Below are positions 25,638 to 35,602 of a stretch of 64,000 nt of DNA, one piece after another (the first letter of the stretch is position 1; each line of letters starts with the position of its first letter). The stretch is from Amycolatopsis sp. QT-25 (GTDB taxonomy: Bacteria; Actinomycetota; Actinomycetes; Mycobacteriales; Pseudonocardiaceae): assembly GCF_029369745.1 (NCBI RefSeq), contig NZ_CP120210.1:1550001-1614000 (forward strand), in the 5' to 3' direction. The notes under the pieces are model-generated. The model was not told the DNA's origin. It worked only from the letters and a program-made list of their open reading frames with translations, and searched no databases. Made by a program: the position numbers and the translations under genes.

Positions 25638-25789
25638 ATGGAAAAGAACACAAATTCGATCGGCACTCCGCCGTCAAGCGCGCCGCACAGCGTTGGTTCC
25701 CGAAATTTCGACCGTCCGGCCCGCGCGCCCTTTGGGGAGGCTCGGTGGACCGGGCACAAATTCATCATCGAGGTCAACCAGGTCGTGCG
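25638..25789 (+). other. Start of an unidentified short frame
   Basis: ATG 25638 follows an AAGGGG site and opens MEKNTNSIGTPPSSAPHSVG; the first 50 or so residues look protein-like (later GHKFIIEVNQVVREAG). From about 25790 the protein-like signal moves to another frame that resembles a MerR regulator. It may be the front of a fused or frameshifted gene, or an unrelated small peptide. Confidence 0.3.
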
Positions 25790-25945
25790 CGAAGCGGGTG
25801 CGCAGCCTCGACGAAACCGGATTCCTCACACCACAACGCTCCACCGACGGACACCGCCGCTACTCCGGTCACCAACTCCGCCTCGCCGCCCGCGTCCGAG
25901 AACTCCTCGACCACGGCACCGGCCGTAATCTGGACAACATGGTGA
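25790..25945 (+). pseudogene. MerR-family regulator fragment
   Basis: About 45 residues match the MerR winged-helix: VRSLDETGFLTPQRSTDGHR, RYSGHQLRLAARVRELLDHG (pattern R-Y/L-DE-G-L-P-R-G-RRYS-...-V-LL-G). The preceding helix is missing or out of frame and the effector domain is absent. Confidence 0.5.
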
Positions 25946-26092
25946 CGAAACCGGGCGCCCTGTCAGCGTAGTTGGCCGGGTTGGGCTGGGACGGTCGGTG
26001 CGAGCTAGTGCTGTGTCCATGAACGTTGGCCGGGTTGGCGACACGCCGGTCGATGTTCAGGCGTGGTGATCGTGAGGTGCCAGTCTGGGTGG

Positions 26093-26437
26093 ATGGCGGA
26101 ACGAGTTCGAGCGCGTCGGTTGACCGACCAGGAAGGTCAGCGGCTGCAGAAGATCGTGCGTAGAGGCACCGGCTCGCCGATCCGGTTGCGGCGGGCGATG
26201 GTGATCATGGCTTCGGCCAGCGGAAACACCGTCTCCGCTATCGCCGGCCTGGTCTAGGGCGACGAGGACGCGATCCGGGAAGTGATCCACCGGTTCAACG
26301 ACATGGGCCTGGCCTGTCTGGACCCTCAGTGGGCGGGTGGCCGTCCCCGCCTGATCAGCCCTGACGACGAAGCCTTCATCATCGCGACGGTCACTGAGCT
26401 TCCTCCGGTTGTCCGGACACCTCACCTGAGGTGACCG
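26093..26437 (+). pseudogene. IS630-family transposase N-terminus, stopped and truncated
   Basis: ATG 26093 begins MAERVRARRLTDQEGQRLQK, then SPIRLRRAMVIMASASGNTV, an IS630 helix-turn-helix region. An in-frame TAG at 26255 interrupts it; the frame continues with EVIHRFNDMGLACLDPQWAG then GRPRLISPDDEAFIIATV before similarity ends at about 26410, where the IS3-family element begins. The DDE core is gone. Confidence 0.72.
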
Positions 26438-26461
26438 CCGGTCACCAGGGAGGATGTTCTG

Positions 26462-26751
26462 GTGCCTGCACCAGACCCGCCTGAGTTTCGTCGGCGTGCC
26501 GTCGAGCTGGCCCGTCTGGGCGACAAACCGGTCGCCGCGCTGGCGAAAGATCTCGGGATCAGCGAGTCCTGTCTGCGGAACTGGATGGCTCAGGCCGACG
26601 CCGACGAGAACGGCTCGACAACGAAGTTGACGAGCACCGAGAAAAGGGAACTTGCCGAGCTGCGCCGGAAGAACCGGCAGCTGAGCTGGAGAATGAGATC
26701 CTGAAACGCGCGGCCGCGTACTTCGCGCGGGAGAACATCCTCCCAAAGTAA
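26462..26751 (+). pseudogene. IS3-family OrfA, frameshifted
   Basis: GTG 26462: PEFRRRAVELARLGDKPVAA then LAKDLGISESCLRNWMAQAD is the classic IS3 OrfA helix-turn-helix. The leucine zipper starts ELAELRRKNRQL, then one frame ends at 26702 while another continues ELENEILKRAAAYFARENIL to a stop at about 26751. One base has been lost. Confidence 0.75.
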
Positions 26752-26752
26752 C

Positions 26753-27631
26753 GTTCCCGCTGGTCCATGAACTCGCCGCGGACGGTATCGATGTCGCGGT
26801 GGCCTGCCGGGTGTTGCACGTCTCTCGTTCCGGCTAGGACGAATGGCGGGACCGGCCGGCCTCGGCGCGCCAGGAAGAGAACGCGTTGCTGCTGAAATAC
26901 ATCGAACAAATTCATGCCGATTCACGAGGCACCTATGGCTCTCCGCGGGTGCACGCGGAACTGACGCTCGGGCTCGGGTTTCCGGTCAACCGCAAACGGG
27001 TCGAGCGGCTCATGCGTGAGGCCGGGATCCAGGGTCTCTACCGGCGCCGGCGCACCTGGACCACGATCCGTGACCCACACGTGGATCCCAGCCCAGACCT
27101 GGTCAACCGCCAGTTCACCGTGGATGCCCCGGACCGGTTGTGGATCACCGACATCACCGAGCACCCCACCGAGGAAGGAAACTCTACTGCGCGGCGGTGA
27201 TGGACGCCTATTCCCGGCTCATCATCGGCTGGTCCATCGCGCACCATATGCGCACCGAATTAGTCACGGACGCGCTCGGCATGGCCATCCTGCGCCGCAA
27301 CCCGGAGAACAACACCACCATATTACATTCCGATCACGGTTCCCAATACACCTCATGGGCGTTCGGGAAACGACTCCGCGCCGCCGGGCTACTCGCTTCA
27401 ATGGGGACGGTCGGAGATTGTTACGACAACGCCATGATGGAATCCTTCTGGGGCACACTCCAACTCGAAATACTCGACACCAAACAATGGAAAACCCGCG
27501 ACCAGCTTGCCAACGCCATATTCGAATGGATAGTGTGCTGGTACAACCCCAAACGGCGCCATTCCAGTATCGGGATGCACGCCCCGGTCACGTTTGAGGC
27601 TCTCCACACGCCGCCCGACGCGACCGCTTGA
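26753..27631 (+). pseudogene. IS3-family OrfB (integrase core), disrupted
   Basis: Reads FPLVHELAADGIDVAVACRV then a TAG at about 26837, then ENALLLKYIEQIHADSRGTY, GSPRVHAELTLGLGFPVNRK, LWITDITEHPTEEG (first catalytic Asp). A frameshift near 27180 follows. The next frame has VMDAYSRLIIGWSIAHHM (second Asp region), HSDHGSQYTS and the DDE glutamate in NAMMESFWGTLQLE, then WYNPKRRHSSIG. One stop plus one frameshift; otherwise complete. Confidence 0.78.
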
Positions 27632-27936
27632 CCCCACCCCCGCCGTGTCCGGCGAACGGGGGAAGCCCACCAGGCCCCACACCCCTTGGAATCAACCGTC
27701 CTAGGCAACATGGCTGAGCTGCGGACTTTTAATCCGAGGGAATCTGCAGCTCATCGACGTGGGGTGGAGCCGCACGCTGCGGGCGCTCCCGAGGAGAACT
27801 ATCCAGTCGGGTTACACAGCTGGAGCAGAAGATGTGACCCCAGTTGACGTGGGTGGGATGGCCTGCTCCAGGTTTGCTCCAGCTACTGAACAGTAACTGA
27901 AGTTCGCCCCACCAATTCTCAAATAGAGGTCAAACG

Positions 27937-27979
27937 AAAAAACCGCCCTACCTCGGCAAACTTGCCAGGTAGGCGGTGT
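27937..27979 (-). terminator. Intrinsic terminator after the tRNA-Ala fragment
   Basis: On the minus strand, CACCGCC-TACCT ... AGGTAGGGCGGT forms a stem with one bulge, followed by TTTTTT. It lies just downstream of the tRNA 3' half in the same orientation, as in an intact tRNA gene. Confidence 0.6.
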
Positions 27980-27989
27980 TTCGTCACTG

Positions 27990-28037
27990 TGGAGCTAAGG
28001 GGACTCGAACTCCTGACCCCCTCACTGCCAGTGAGGA
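27990..28037 (-). other. tRNA-Ala(GGC) 3' half, attachment-site remnant
   Basis: On the minus strand: perfect anticodon arm CCTCA-CTGGCAG-TGAGG (anticodon GGC), variable region GGGTC, T-arm AGGAG-TTCGAGT-CCCCT with one mismatch, and acceptor strand TAGCTCCA. The expected 5' half (acceptor, D-arm) is absent upstream. A tRNA cut in the anticodon stem is the usual footprint of integrase-mediated insertion. Confidence 0.65.
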
Positions 28038-28175
28038 TCAAGCAAGGCGCTGACCTGCGGTTATCGAGAACCCGCTGGTCGGCTAACGCGGTTGTGCTTC
28101 GTTCAACGCGGTTCATCGTTGTTGGGCGCTGTTGTAACCGACGTCGTGCTCCAGATCTGCTCCAGGAAAATTGGT

Positions 28176-28753
28176 GAGAGAAGACGTGGTTGCTGTGGCC
28201 GTCGGCTCTGATCGGAGTGGTCTTGCTTGTGCCCGCGTTGAGTGCCGTCCGTCCGTCTATGTGTATGCCGGGGCGACCCGGTCAGCTGTGACCCGATGGG
28301 CCACGGTCCGCGATCAGTCGCTGCTGCGCGACGACACGTACAGCCGTGACTATCGCTTGCAGCTTTCGGCTACTGCGCCAGCACTCGTGATGGCGGTGCG
28401 CTCGACAGCCTTGTGCGGGCTTGCCGGTGGCTATCTGTAGGTGAACGCCTCTGGTTGTGATCAGGCGGCTTTCGAGGCAAATTCTTCGGCCGCGTCGCTT
28501 GCCGTAGTGCGGATGGTGCACTGGAGGTTCCGGTAACGCAGTATGCGATAAGTCGGAAAAGTCCCAACAATGCCCGGCGGGGAGGCTTTGCGGATGTCCT
28601 ACATGGATCATCGGTACGGGCAGCCCGCTTCATGATCGTTCACTCTGTTGGAGTCTTCCTTCACTCGATAGTGATCGTGAAGAGTCATGGTGACTTTGTG
28701 GGTCGCGTGGCGTCGGGGACGCGTGCTGACCGGGCCGAGGGGGTCCTTTTCCA
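28176..28753. other. Intergenic upstream of the LamG protein gene
   Basis: About 580 bases, no convincing gene. CTTCAC...GTGAAG at 28659-28682 forms a short inverted repeat about 70 bases before the LamG start and may be regulatory. Confidence 0.35.
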
Positions 28754-31700
28754 ATGATGCGTCCGTCAGTGACGCGTGGCTTCAGGCTGCGCGCGTTACC
28801 CATGATCTTCCTGATGTTGGCCGGTGTCGTCGTGGTGACGGCGAGCTCGCCGAAAAGTTCACTGCCTGCGGCGGTGGTCCCTGTTGCGGAGGCGCCGGAT
28901 GCCGCTAGTGCGTTCGCGGCGGCGCGGTTGCAGGGCTCGCCGGTCGGGGTGGCTGATCAGACCGCTGAGGCGAAGAAGGTGCTGGCGAATCCTGACGGGA
29001 CGTTGACGGCGCAGTTGTCGCCGCAGCCTGTGCGGGTCCGTAAGGCCGACGGTTGGGTTCCTGTCGATACGACACTGGCGTCCGTGCCGGACGGCACGGT
29101 GAGGCCGAAGGCCGCTGTAGCCGATGTGGCGTTTTCCGCTGGTGGAGCCAAGGGTCCGCTGGTGCGATTCTCGCGTAACGGTAAGAGCATCGCGTTGCGG
29201 TGGCCTGGCTCGTTGCCGAAGCCTGATCTTGACGGCGGTACGGCTAGATACCGGGAGGTACTACCTGGCGTCGACTTGGAGATGCAGGCAGAAGCCGAGG
29301 GCTACAACCAGCGTTTCGTGGTCAAGACTGCAGAGGCGGGGCGTGACCTCGCGCTGTCGTCGATCAAACTCGCGCTCGAGACGGAGGGCGTGCAGCTCAC
29401 GTCGGATGGAACCGGCCGGGTTCAGGCCGTCGATGACACCGGGCAGAAGATATTCGTCGCACCGACCGCGACAATGTGGGACGCCAGAGGGCGCGAGAGC
29501 ACGAGCACACCGGTCGAGGTAGCGATCGATCGCTCCTCGATGACGTTGACACCGAACGCCGCGATGCTGGCGAGTCCGGGCACGCGGTACCCCGTGGTGG
29601 TTGACCCGGACATGCGATCGCCAGGGCAGAGCATGTGGGCGAAGGTGTTCCGCGGCTACCCCAACGACTCCTACGTCAACGGTACGGGTGACGGAGACGC
29701 CTGGGCGAAGGTCGGTAAATGTACCTGGAGTGAATGCGGCAGTATCGACCTCGCTCGTACGTACTTCCAGTTCGATACGGCGTTCCTTGCCGGAAAAGAA
29801 ATCAAAACGGTCAATTTCAACACGGCCGTGGTGCACGGTCCGAACTGCGGCCCCAAGGAACACGAGCTCTTCATCGCGAGAGACAACATCTGGTGGGGCA
29901 CGACCTGGAACAACGCGCCCGGTGGGGATCTTGTTTCCACCGTCTGGGTTCCCAGTAACTGGAACTCCTGCTCGGGGAACAAACCGGTCGGATTCCCGGT
30001 CGGCCTCTACATCAACCCGAACGGTCCTTCGACCTACTTCTTGAAGGGGAAGTCCGAGACGGATTCCGACGCGTGGCGTAAGTACGACGTGCCCAGCACG
30101 ATCCTGCAGATCACCTACAACACGCGGCCGAACCCGCCGTACGACATGAGGACCGATCCGCCGCTGCCCGCGCCGTGTCGCTGGTGTGACGGTGTGCCGT
30201 ATGTCGGGGATCCGTCCATCCGGCTGTTGAGCAGGTTGTCTGATCCGGACGCCAACGACCAGCTCCGCCCGGTGTGGGACATCTACGGCGGCGCTCCGGA
30301 CCAGCGTGCGCCGGCGATCTACCAGGCATCGGGCGCCTATCACAGTACTGATGTCGATCTGACGAAGCGGAATGGACAACGTGTCACGTGGACGGTGTGG
30401 GGGCATGATTCCGCGGATGGTGGTGATTGGCGGAATGGGCCTGGCCCGTTCATCGTCGACCGGACGGGGATCGGTATCAAGCCGACGGTGACGGCGCCGC
30501 TCTACAAGGCGGACAATGCTTGGCACGGTGGTGTCGGTGTACCGGACGTGTTCGAGTTCGATGCGAGCGACGCGACCACCAAGGTCACGGATGTCGACCA
30601 CTACCTGTACGGCTGGACGGACCCACCGACAACGCCGGTCGACGCCGTCGCGCTCGGCGGTAAGGCTTACGCGAAGCTGACCCCGCCCGGTGACGGGCCA
30701 CGAGACCTGTATGTGCAGAGTGTCGACCGGGCCGGGCACCACAGTCCGACGCAGACACACCACTTCTACGTGCGGGCGGGTAACGGTCCGTTGGCGCAGT
30801 GGTCGTTGGAGGGCAACACGAAGGACACCGCCACACTCGGGTTCCGCGACGCGACGTTGCACGGCGGGCCCGTCTATGTGCCGGGTAGTACCGGGTCAGG
30901 TGTCAAGCTGGATGGTGTCGACGACTACGCGACGGCACCGATTTCGACGAGCACGTACCCCAGTTTCTCCTTTTCAGGCTGGGTCAATCTCGCGGAGAAG
31001 AAGCCGGGCTGGTCGACGCTGCTGAGCCAGAACGCGTCGACGACGGCGATGGTGAAGCTCGGGCACACCGGGACCGCGACCGATCGCTGGGCGTTGGAGT
31101 TCCGGCCTGGTAACGACCCGGCTACGGCGCCGACGACGGTGTCGTCGCTCACCCCGGCGCAGACGAACACGTGGACTCATCTTGCTGGTGTCTACGACTC
31201 CGGGGCACAGCAGATCCGGCTGTATGTCAACGGTGATTTGCAAGGCAGTGCGGCATGGAAGTCCCCGTGGCCCGCGACTCACGAGTTCGCGGTCGGTCGC
31301 GCCATCGTCAACAGCGTCGGGAAGGACTACCTGGCCGGTGCGGTCGACGAGATCCGCACTTATGACCGGGTGCTGACCGATGCGGAGGTCAAGTCCGCGG
31401 TCACGCGGGACAACGTCACCGCGGGCTACTGGAATCTCGACGACGCGGACGGGACGACCGCACGCAACGCCGCCTCGGGCGGTGAGATGGCGGTGCTCCA
31501 GCCGGGCGCCAGGTTCGCTCCCCAGGGCGCGGTCAACGGTGCGGCCACTTTCGATGGGGTCAAGGGATTCGCGGCCACGTCGGGGCCGGTGGTGCGAACC
31601 GATCAGAGTTACGCGATCACCGCCTGGGTGCGACCGGACAAGCTCGGGGACATGACCGCCGTCTCCCAGGACGGCACGGCGGTGAGCGGTTTCTACCTCA

Positions 31701-34700
31701 AGCAGAACAACGGTTCCTGGGTCTTCGGCGTGAACCCGGGTGACGCCACCGGTGGCACGGCGACGGAGGTCAGGTCCGGGGCGAACACGGTGCAGACCGT
31801 GCCGTGGACACATCTGGCCGGCGTGTACAACGCGACCGCCAAAACCCTCACGCTCATGGTCAACGGAAAGCAGGTCGCGAGCGTCCCGGCCCCGGTCACG
31901 CCGTGGCACGCCACCGGCCCCTTCGCCATCGGGCGAGGGAAGTACGGGACGCCGCTCGGTTACTGGTCCGGTGGGATCGACGAGGTGCGTGCCTACAGCC
32001 GCGCGCTCGACCTCGCGGAGATCCAGGGCATCGTCGCCCAGAACAACGTCACCGCCGCCACCTGGAAGCTCGACGGCGACGCGCAGGACACCTCGGGCAT
32101 GGCGAAACACGGAACCGTGAAGAATGGCGCCCAGTGGGTCGCCGGGCAAACCAGTTACCCCGACCAGACCGATCTCGCGGTGAATCTGGACGGCATCGAC
32201 GACCACGTCAGCGCACCCGCGCCGATCGACAGCAGCATGAGCTTCTCCGTCGCCGCCTGGGTGAAGATGACCAACAAAACCCCTGGCTGGGGCGCCGTGG
32301 TGAGCCAGAGCGGGCAGAACGTGTCCGCGTTCAACATCGGCTACACCGGCGCTGCCGATGACCGGTGGGCGTTCGCGATGCACGGCCCCGACAGCACCGC
32401 ACCGACTGCGGTCATCCGCGCGCGCTCGGCGCAGCCGGTCCAGACCGGTGTCTGGACACATCTCGCCGCCAACTACGACAGCAACACCGGTGAGATGCAG
32501 CTGTATGTGAACGGCACCCTGTCCGGGACCGCGACGTTCACCGCACGGTGGAACGCGACCACCGAGTTCGACATCGGCCGCGGCAAATGGGCGGGCAACT
32601 GGTTGGACAACTTCGGCGGTGCGGTCGACGACGTCAAGGTCTACAGCCGCACCTTGTTCACCGACGAAATCCGCACCATGTCCGGCCAGGACCTCACGCT
32701 GGTGCACAACTGGCAGCTCGACGAATCCAGCGGCATCAAGGTCGCCGACTCCACCGGCGCCCGCACCGGAACACTCGAACCCGGGACACAGTTCGCGCCC
32801 GGCCGGGTCGGAAACGCCGTCCAGTTCGACGGCAAGACCGGCGCTGTCGGTACCACCGGTGTCGACCTGCGGACCGACGAGAGCTTCAGCGCGTCGGCGT
32901 GGGTCTACATGGACCGTAAATCCGACATCGTCTCCAAGCTCACGGCTCTGAGCATCGATGGCGAGCGGACCAGCAAGTTCCGGCTAGGGCACGTCGCCGA
33001 CGAGATGAACGCGACCTGCTTTGGTGGCGAATTCGAGAATCCCAACGTCTGCGGCAAGTGGGTGTTCGAGATGGCGGAGACCGACACGGACAACGCAGTC
33101 GCGAGAGCAGCGGTGCCGACTTTTCCCGCCGAGATCAATTCCTGGGTGCACCTGGCTGGTACCTATGACCGGCAGAGCAGGAAAATCTGGCTTTATGTCA
33201 ACGGACAACGTGTCGGTGACGGGACTCTGAACGGGCGCTGGCAGGCGTCCGGCGCTGCTCAGATCGGACGAGGTCTGACCGCGGACAAGCCGAGCCAGTT
33301 CTGGACCGGCAAGGTAGACGATGCCCGTCTCTACACGTCAGCGCTTGACAGGGACAGGATGGCGGGGCTGTACAAGTCGTATCCCGCCGCTGACGGCGGC
33401 CCTGCGACCTTGCCGGCTGCTGACGCCGCTTACTGGCGTTTCGATGAGAAGGCCGGTCAGACGGCCCAGGATGTCAGCGGCCAAGGGAAGAACGCGACGC
33501 TCAAGGGCGGGGCGGGCTGGACCGACGGGAAGATCGGGCCGGCGGTGTGGCTGGACGGGACGACCGGCTACGCGGAAACGACCGGGGCGGTCATCGACAC
33601 CACGAAGAGCTTCTCGGTCTCGGCGTGGGCGCACTTGACCAAAACCGACAACGGCTACTACAGCGTCTTCGGTCAGGACGGCAACAGAGTCAGTGCCTTC
33701 CTCGTCCAGTACGACGGCGGCACGAAGAAATGGCGTGCCGTGGTGCCCAGTGCCGATCAGAACGACCCACCGGCGGCGTCGCTCTTGTCGGCCCAACCCG
33801 CGGTCCTCAACGCATGGACCCAGCTTGCCGTGGTCTACGACGCCCAGTTCCGGCAGCTCAAGCTCTACGTGAACGGTGTCCAGTCCGCCATCCAGGTCGG
33901 AGTCGCCTCGATCCCGTCCGCTGGGCCGTTCACCATCGGCCGCGCCCGCTGGAACGGGAACAACAACAATTTCTTCTCCAGGGGCATCGACGACGTCCGC
34001 GTCTTCTCCAAGGCGCTCAGTGACGGAGAAGTCCGCAAGGTGCACGACGAACTACCTCGTGGAGACGGCGGTGCCTGGCGATTCGACAACGGAACCGGCA
34101 AGGATTACAGCTGGCGAGGCAACGCCGTCGTCCCGACCGGTGGCGCGTCCTTCGCGCCGGGTGTGAGCGGTACCGCGATCAAGCTGAACGGCATAGATGG
34201 GCAGGCGACCGCGCCCGAGCGAGGTTTGGCCATGGAGGACAGTTTCACCGTGTCCGCGTGGGCCAACCTCGCCCGTACCGATCAGGTCGCGACCGTGCTG
34301 TCGCAGGACGGTGCGCGGATGAGCGGCTTCACTCTCCAGTACCGGCCGGAAGCCGGACGGTGGACGTTCGGTACGACCGCCCAAGACGTCGACGCGTCAC
34401 CGGTGTCCTACGTCAGCTCGTTCGACCCGGCGGTCGTGAACCGGTGGACACATCTCACCGGCGTCTACGACCAGGCCGCTCGTCAGCTCCGGCTGTATGT
34501 CGACGGGCAGTTCGCGGGCAAGAAGGACGGTGTCGTCCTCTGGCAGGCGAACGGGTCCTTCGCCATCGGCCGCGCCAAGACCAACGGCAAGTCCGCCGAG
34601 TTCTTCCCCGGCATGATCGACGAGGTCTACGCCCACTACGGCATGGCCTCGGAAGCGACCATCCGAACATACGGCAGCTTCCCCGCACCCGACGGCGGCC

Positions 34701-35506
34701 AGCTGGGCAGCTATGTCGACGGGGCAGGACGCAAGCGAACGGCGAGCACGAGTGTCACACCCGCGGCCGGTTACCGGTTCGACGGGAGCCTGGGCATGCT
34801 CATCGACGGCGCCCAGCCCAACACTCGTGTGCTGTACTCCTGCCAATCCGGCACGGATTTCTTCACCTCGACCGACGCGGCCTGCGAAGGCAAGACCAAG
34901 ATCGGTGAGATCGGCTCCGTCTACACCCAGCAGCCGACCAACATCCCCACGATCCCGGTCTACCGGTGCACCTCGTCGACTGGGCATTTCGACAGCCGCC
35001 AGGCCGACTGCGGGGGCGCGACCCAAGAATCACTCCTCGGCTACACCCTCGCCTACGCGCCACTCGTGCGGTACTACAACAACACCGCCTACGACCACCT
35101 CAGCACCACGCAAGCCGCCCGGCCCGGGTACTACGCCGAATTCCGGCACGGGTACCTGCCGCTGCTTCCGCAGACCGGGACACAGCCGCTGACCGCGTGC
35201 GTGAACGACGCGGACCAGTTCGTGTCACTCGACACGAACTGTGAAGGCAAAACCGTCATCGGTTCGCTTGGCCAGCTCTGGACTCAGCGGCCGGACGGGC
35301 CGGATGTCCAGGTTCTCTACCGATGCGGCAGCAGTGTCGAATCGATGACCAACACCAGCGACAACTGCGGCGCCATGGGCAACGACCGTTCGCTCGGCTA
35401 CGTCATCACCACGCTTCCTCAAGTCCAGCCCGTCTTCGCCGCGCCGAGCAGCGGAGTCACGGCAGGGCGCGAACCAACATCGTCAACGGGAACCGGCGGC
35501 GGGTAG
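28754..35506 (+). CDS. Giant secreted LamG-repeat protein, partner of the RHS toxin
   Basis: 2250 residues from ATG 28754 (or 28757), with GAGGGGG upstream. Signal peptide LRALPMIFLMLAGVVVVTAS. A beta-rich N-terminal region (to about 650) has the VWVP/YxVVVDPD motifs common to RHS-associated surface proteins. Then six LamG-like jellyroll domains start at residues about 679, 890, 1099, 1315, 1557 and 1770; each repeats W.LDG/WRFD, FDG..GYA.T, SFS.SAWV, W.HLAGVYD, LYVNG and IDEVR.Y motifs. The C-terminus (about 2020-2220) has four Cys-pair repeats of the type V-Y-C-S...F-S..C.G-T..LGY. It likely binds polysaccharide or surface ligands. It lies 96 bases before the RHS toxin on the same strand and probably helps to display or deliver it. 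Confidence 0.88.
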   Translation: MMRPSVTRGFRLRALPMIFLMLAGVVVVTASSPKSSLPAAVVPVAEAPDAASAFAAARLQGSPVGVADQTAEAKKVLANPDGTLTAQLSPQPVRVRKADGWVPVDTTLASVPDGTVRPKAAVADVAFSAGGAKGPLVRFSRNGKSIALRWPGSLPKPDLDGGTARYREVLPGVDLEMQAEAEGYNQRFVVKTAEAGRDLALSSIKLALETEGVQLTSDGTGRVQAVDDTGQKIFVAPTATMWDARGRESTSTPVEVAIDRSSMTLTPNAAMLASPGTRYPVVVDPDMRSPGQSMWAKVFRGYPNDSYVNGTGDGDAWAKVGKCTWSECGSIDLARTYFQFDTAFLAGKEIKTVNFNTAVVHGPNCGPKEHELFIARDNIWWGTTWNNAPGGDLVSTVWVPSNWNSCSGNKPVGFPVGLYINPNGPSTYFLKGKSETDSDAWRKYDVPSTILQITYNTRPNPPYDMRTDPPLPAPCRWCDGVPYVGDPSIRLLSRLSDPDANDQLRPVWDIYGGAPDQRAPAIYQASGAYHSTDVDLTKRNGQRVTWTVWGHDSADGGDWRNGPGPFIVDRTGIGIKPTVTAPLYKADNAWHGGVGVPDVFEFDASDATTKVTDVDHYLYGWTDPPTTPVDAVALGGKAYAKLTPPGDGPRDLYVQSVDRAGHHSPTQTHHFYVRAGNGPLAQWSLEGNTKDTATLGFRDATLHGGPVYVPGSTGSGVKLDGVDDYATAPISTSTYPSFSFSGWVNLAEKKPGWSTLLSQNASTTAMVKLGHTGTATDRWALEFRPGNDPATAPTTVSSLTPAQTNTWTHLAGVYDSGAQQIRLYVNGDLQGSAAWKSPWPATHEFAVGRAIVNSVGKDYLAGAVDEIRTYDRVLTDAEVKSAVTRDNVTAGYWNLDDADGTTARNAASGGEMAVLQPGARFAPQGAVNGAATFDGVKGFAATSGPVVRTDQSYAITAWVRPDKLGDMTAVSQDGTAVSGFYLKQNNGSWVFGVNPGDATGGTATEVRSGANTVQTVPWTHLAGVYNATAKTLTLMVNGKQVASVPAPVTPWHATGPFAIGRGKYGTPLGYWSGGIDEVRAYSRALDLAEIQGIVAQNNVTAATWKLDGDAQDTSGMAKHGTVKNGAQWVAGQTSYPDQTDLAVNLDGIDDHVSAPAPIDSSMSFSVAAWVKMTNKTPGWGAVVSQSGQNVSAFNIGYTGAADDRWAFAMHGPDSTAPTAVIRARSAQPVQTGVWTHLAANYDSNTGEMQLYVNGTLSGTATFTARWNATTEFDIGRGKWAGNWLDNFGGAVDDVKVYSRTLFTDEIRTMSGQDLTLVHNWQLDESSGIKVADSTGARTGTLEPGTQFAPGRVGNAVQFDGKTGAVGTTGVDLRTDESFSASAWVYMDRKSDIVSKLTALSIDGERTSKFRLGHVADEMNATCFGGEFENPNVCGKWVFEMAETDTDNAVARAAVPTFPAEINSWVHLAGTYDRQSRKIWLYVNGQRVGDGTLNGRWQASGAAQIGRGLTADKPSQFWTGKVDDARLYTSALDRDRMAGLYKSYPAADGGPATLPAADAAYWRFDEKAGQTAQDVSGQGKNATLKGGAGWTDGKIGPAVWLDGTTGYAETTGAVIDTTKSFSVSAWAHLTKTDNGYYSVFGQDGNRVSAFLVQYDGGTKKWRAVVPSADQNDPPAASLLSAQPAVLNAWTQLAVVYDAQFRQLKLYVNGVQSAIQVGVASIPSAGPFTIGRARWNGNNNNFFSRGIDDVRVFSKALSDGEVRKVHDELPRGDGGAWRFDNGTGKDYSWRGNAVVPTGGASFAPGVSGTAIKLNGIDGQATAPERGLAMEDSFTVSAWANLARTDQVATVLSQDGARMSGFTLQYRPEAGRWTFGTTAQDVDASPVSYVSSFDPAVVNRWTHLTGVYDQAARQLRLYVDGQFAGKKDGVVLWQANGSFAIGRAKTNGKSAEFFPGMIDEVYAHYGMASEATIRTYGSFPAPDGGQLGSYVDGAGRKRTASTSVTPAAGYRFDGSLGMLIDGAQPNTRVLYSCQSGTDFFTSTDAACEGKTKIGEIGSVYTQQPTNIPTIPVYRCTSSTGHFDSRQADCGGATQESLLGYTLAYAPLVRYYNNTAYDHLSTTQAARPGYYAEFRHGYLPLLPQTGTQPLTACVNDADQFVSLDTNCEGKTVIGSLGQLWTQRPDGPDVQVLYRCGSSVESMTNTSDNCGAMGNDRSLGYVITTLPQVQPVFAAPSSGVTAGREPTSSTGTGGG

Positions 35507-35602
35507 ACCGCCGCTCGGGAATCAGCGAACCGATCGACCACAGCCACTTGAGGCCCTCCTGGATCACTGGCAGAGCCTCACTGCGTCCAGCCTGGAGAAC
35601 TG

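Larger units (their letters stand above)
26410..27654 (+). mobile_element. IS3-family element, decayed
   Basis: About 1.24 kb inside the IS630 remnant. The left end reads TGTCCGGACACC and the right end, reverse complemented, GCCGGACACGG, giving a short shared CCGGACAC terminal repeat; exact ends uncertain. Carries the OrfA and OrfB frames, each broken. It cannot make transposase. Confidence 0.65.
27721..28175. repeat. Direct repeat, left copy (455 bp)
   Basis: This segment aligns without gaps, at a constant offset of 16,232 bases, to 43953-44407; by eye roughly nine in ten bases match. It begins with a tRNA-Lys-like anticodon arm (GCGGACTTTTAATCCGAGGG) and includes, on the minus strand, a tRNA-Ala(GGC) 3' half and a terminator. 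The two copies enclose the LamG/RHS toxin island. Confidence 0.8.

Noticed and set aside
27990..28140. Complete tRNA-Ala gene
   Set aside because: Only the anticodon arm to acceptor 3' strand is present; no D-arm or 5' acceptor strand in either copy.
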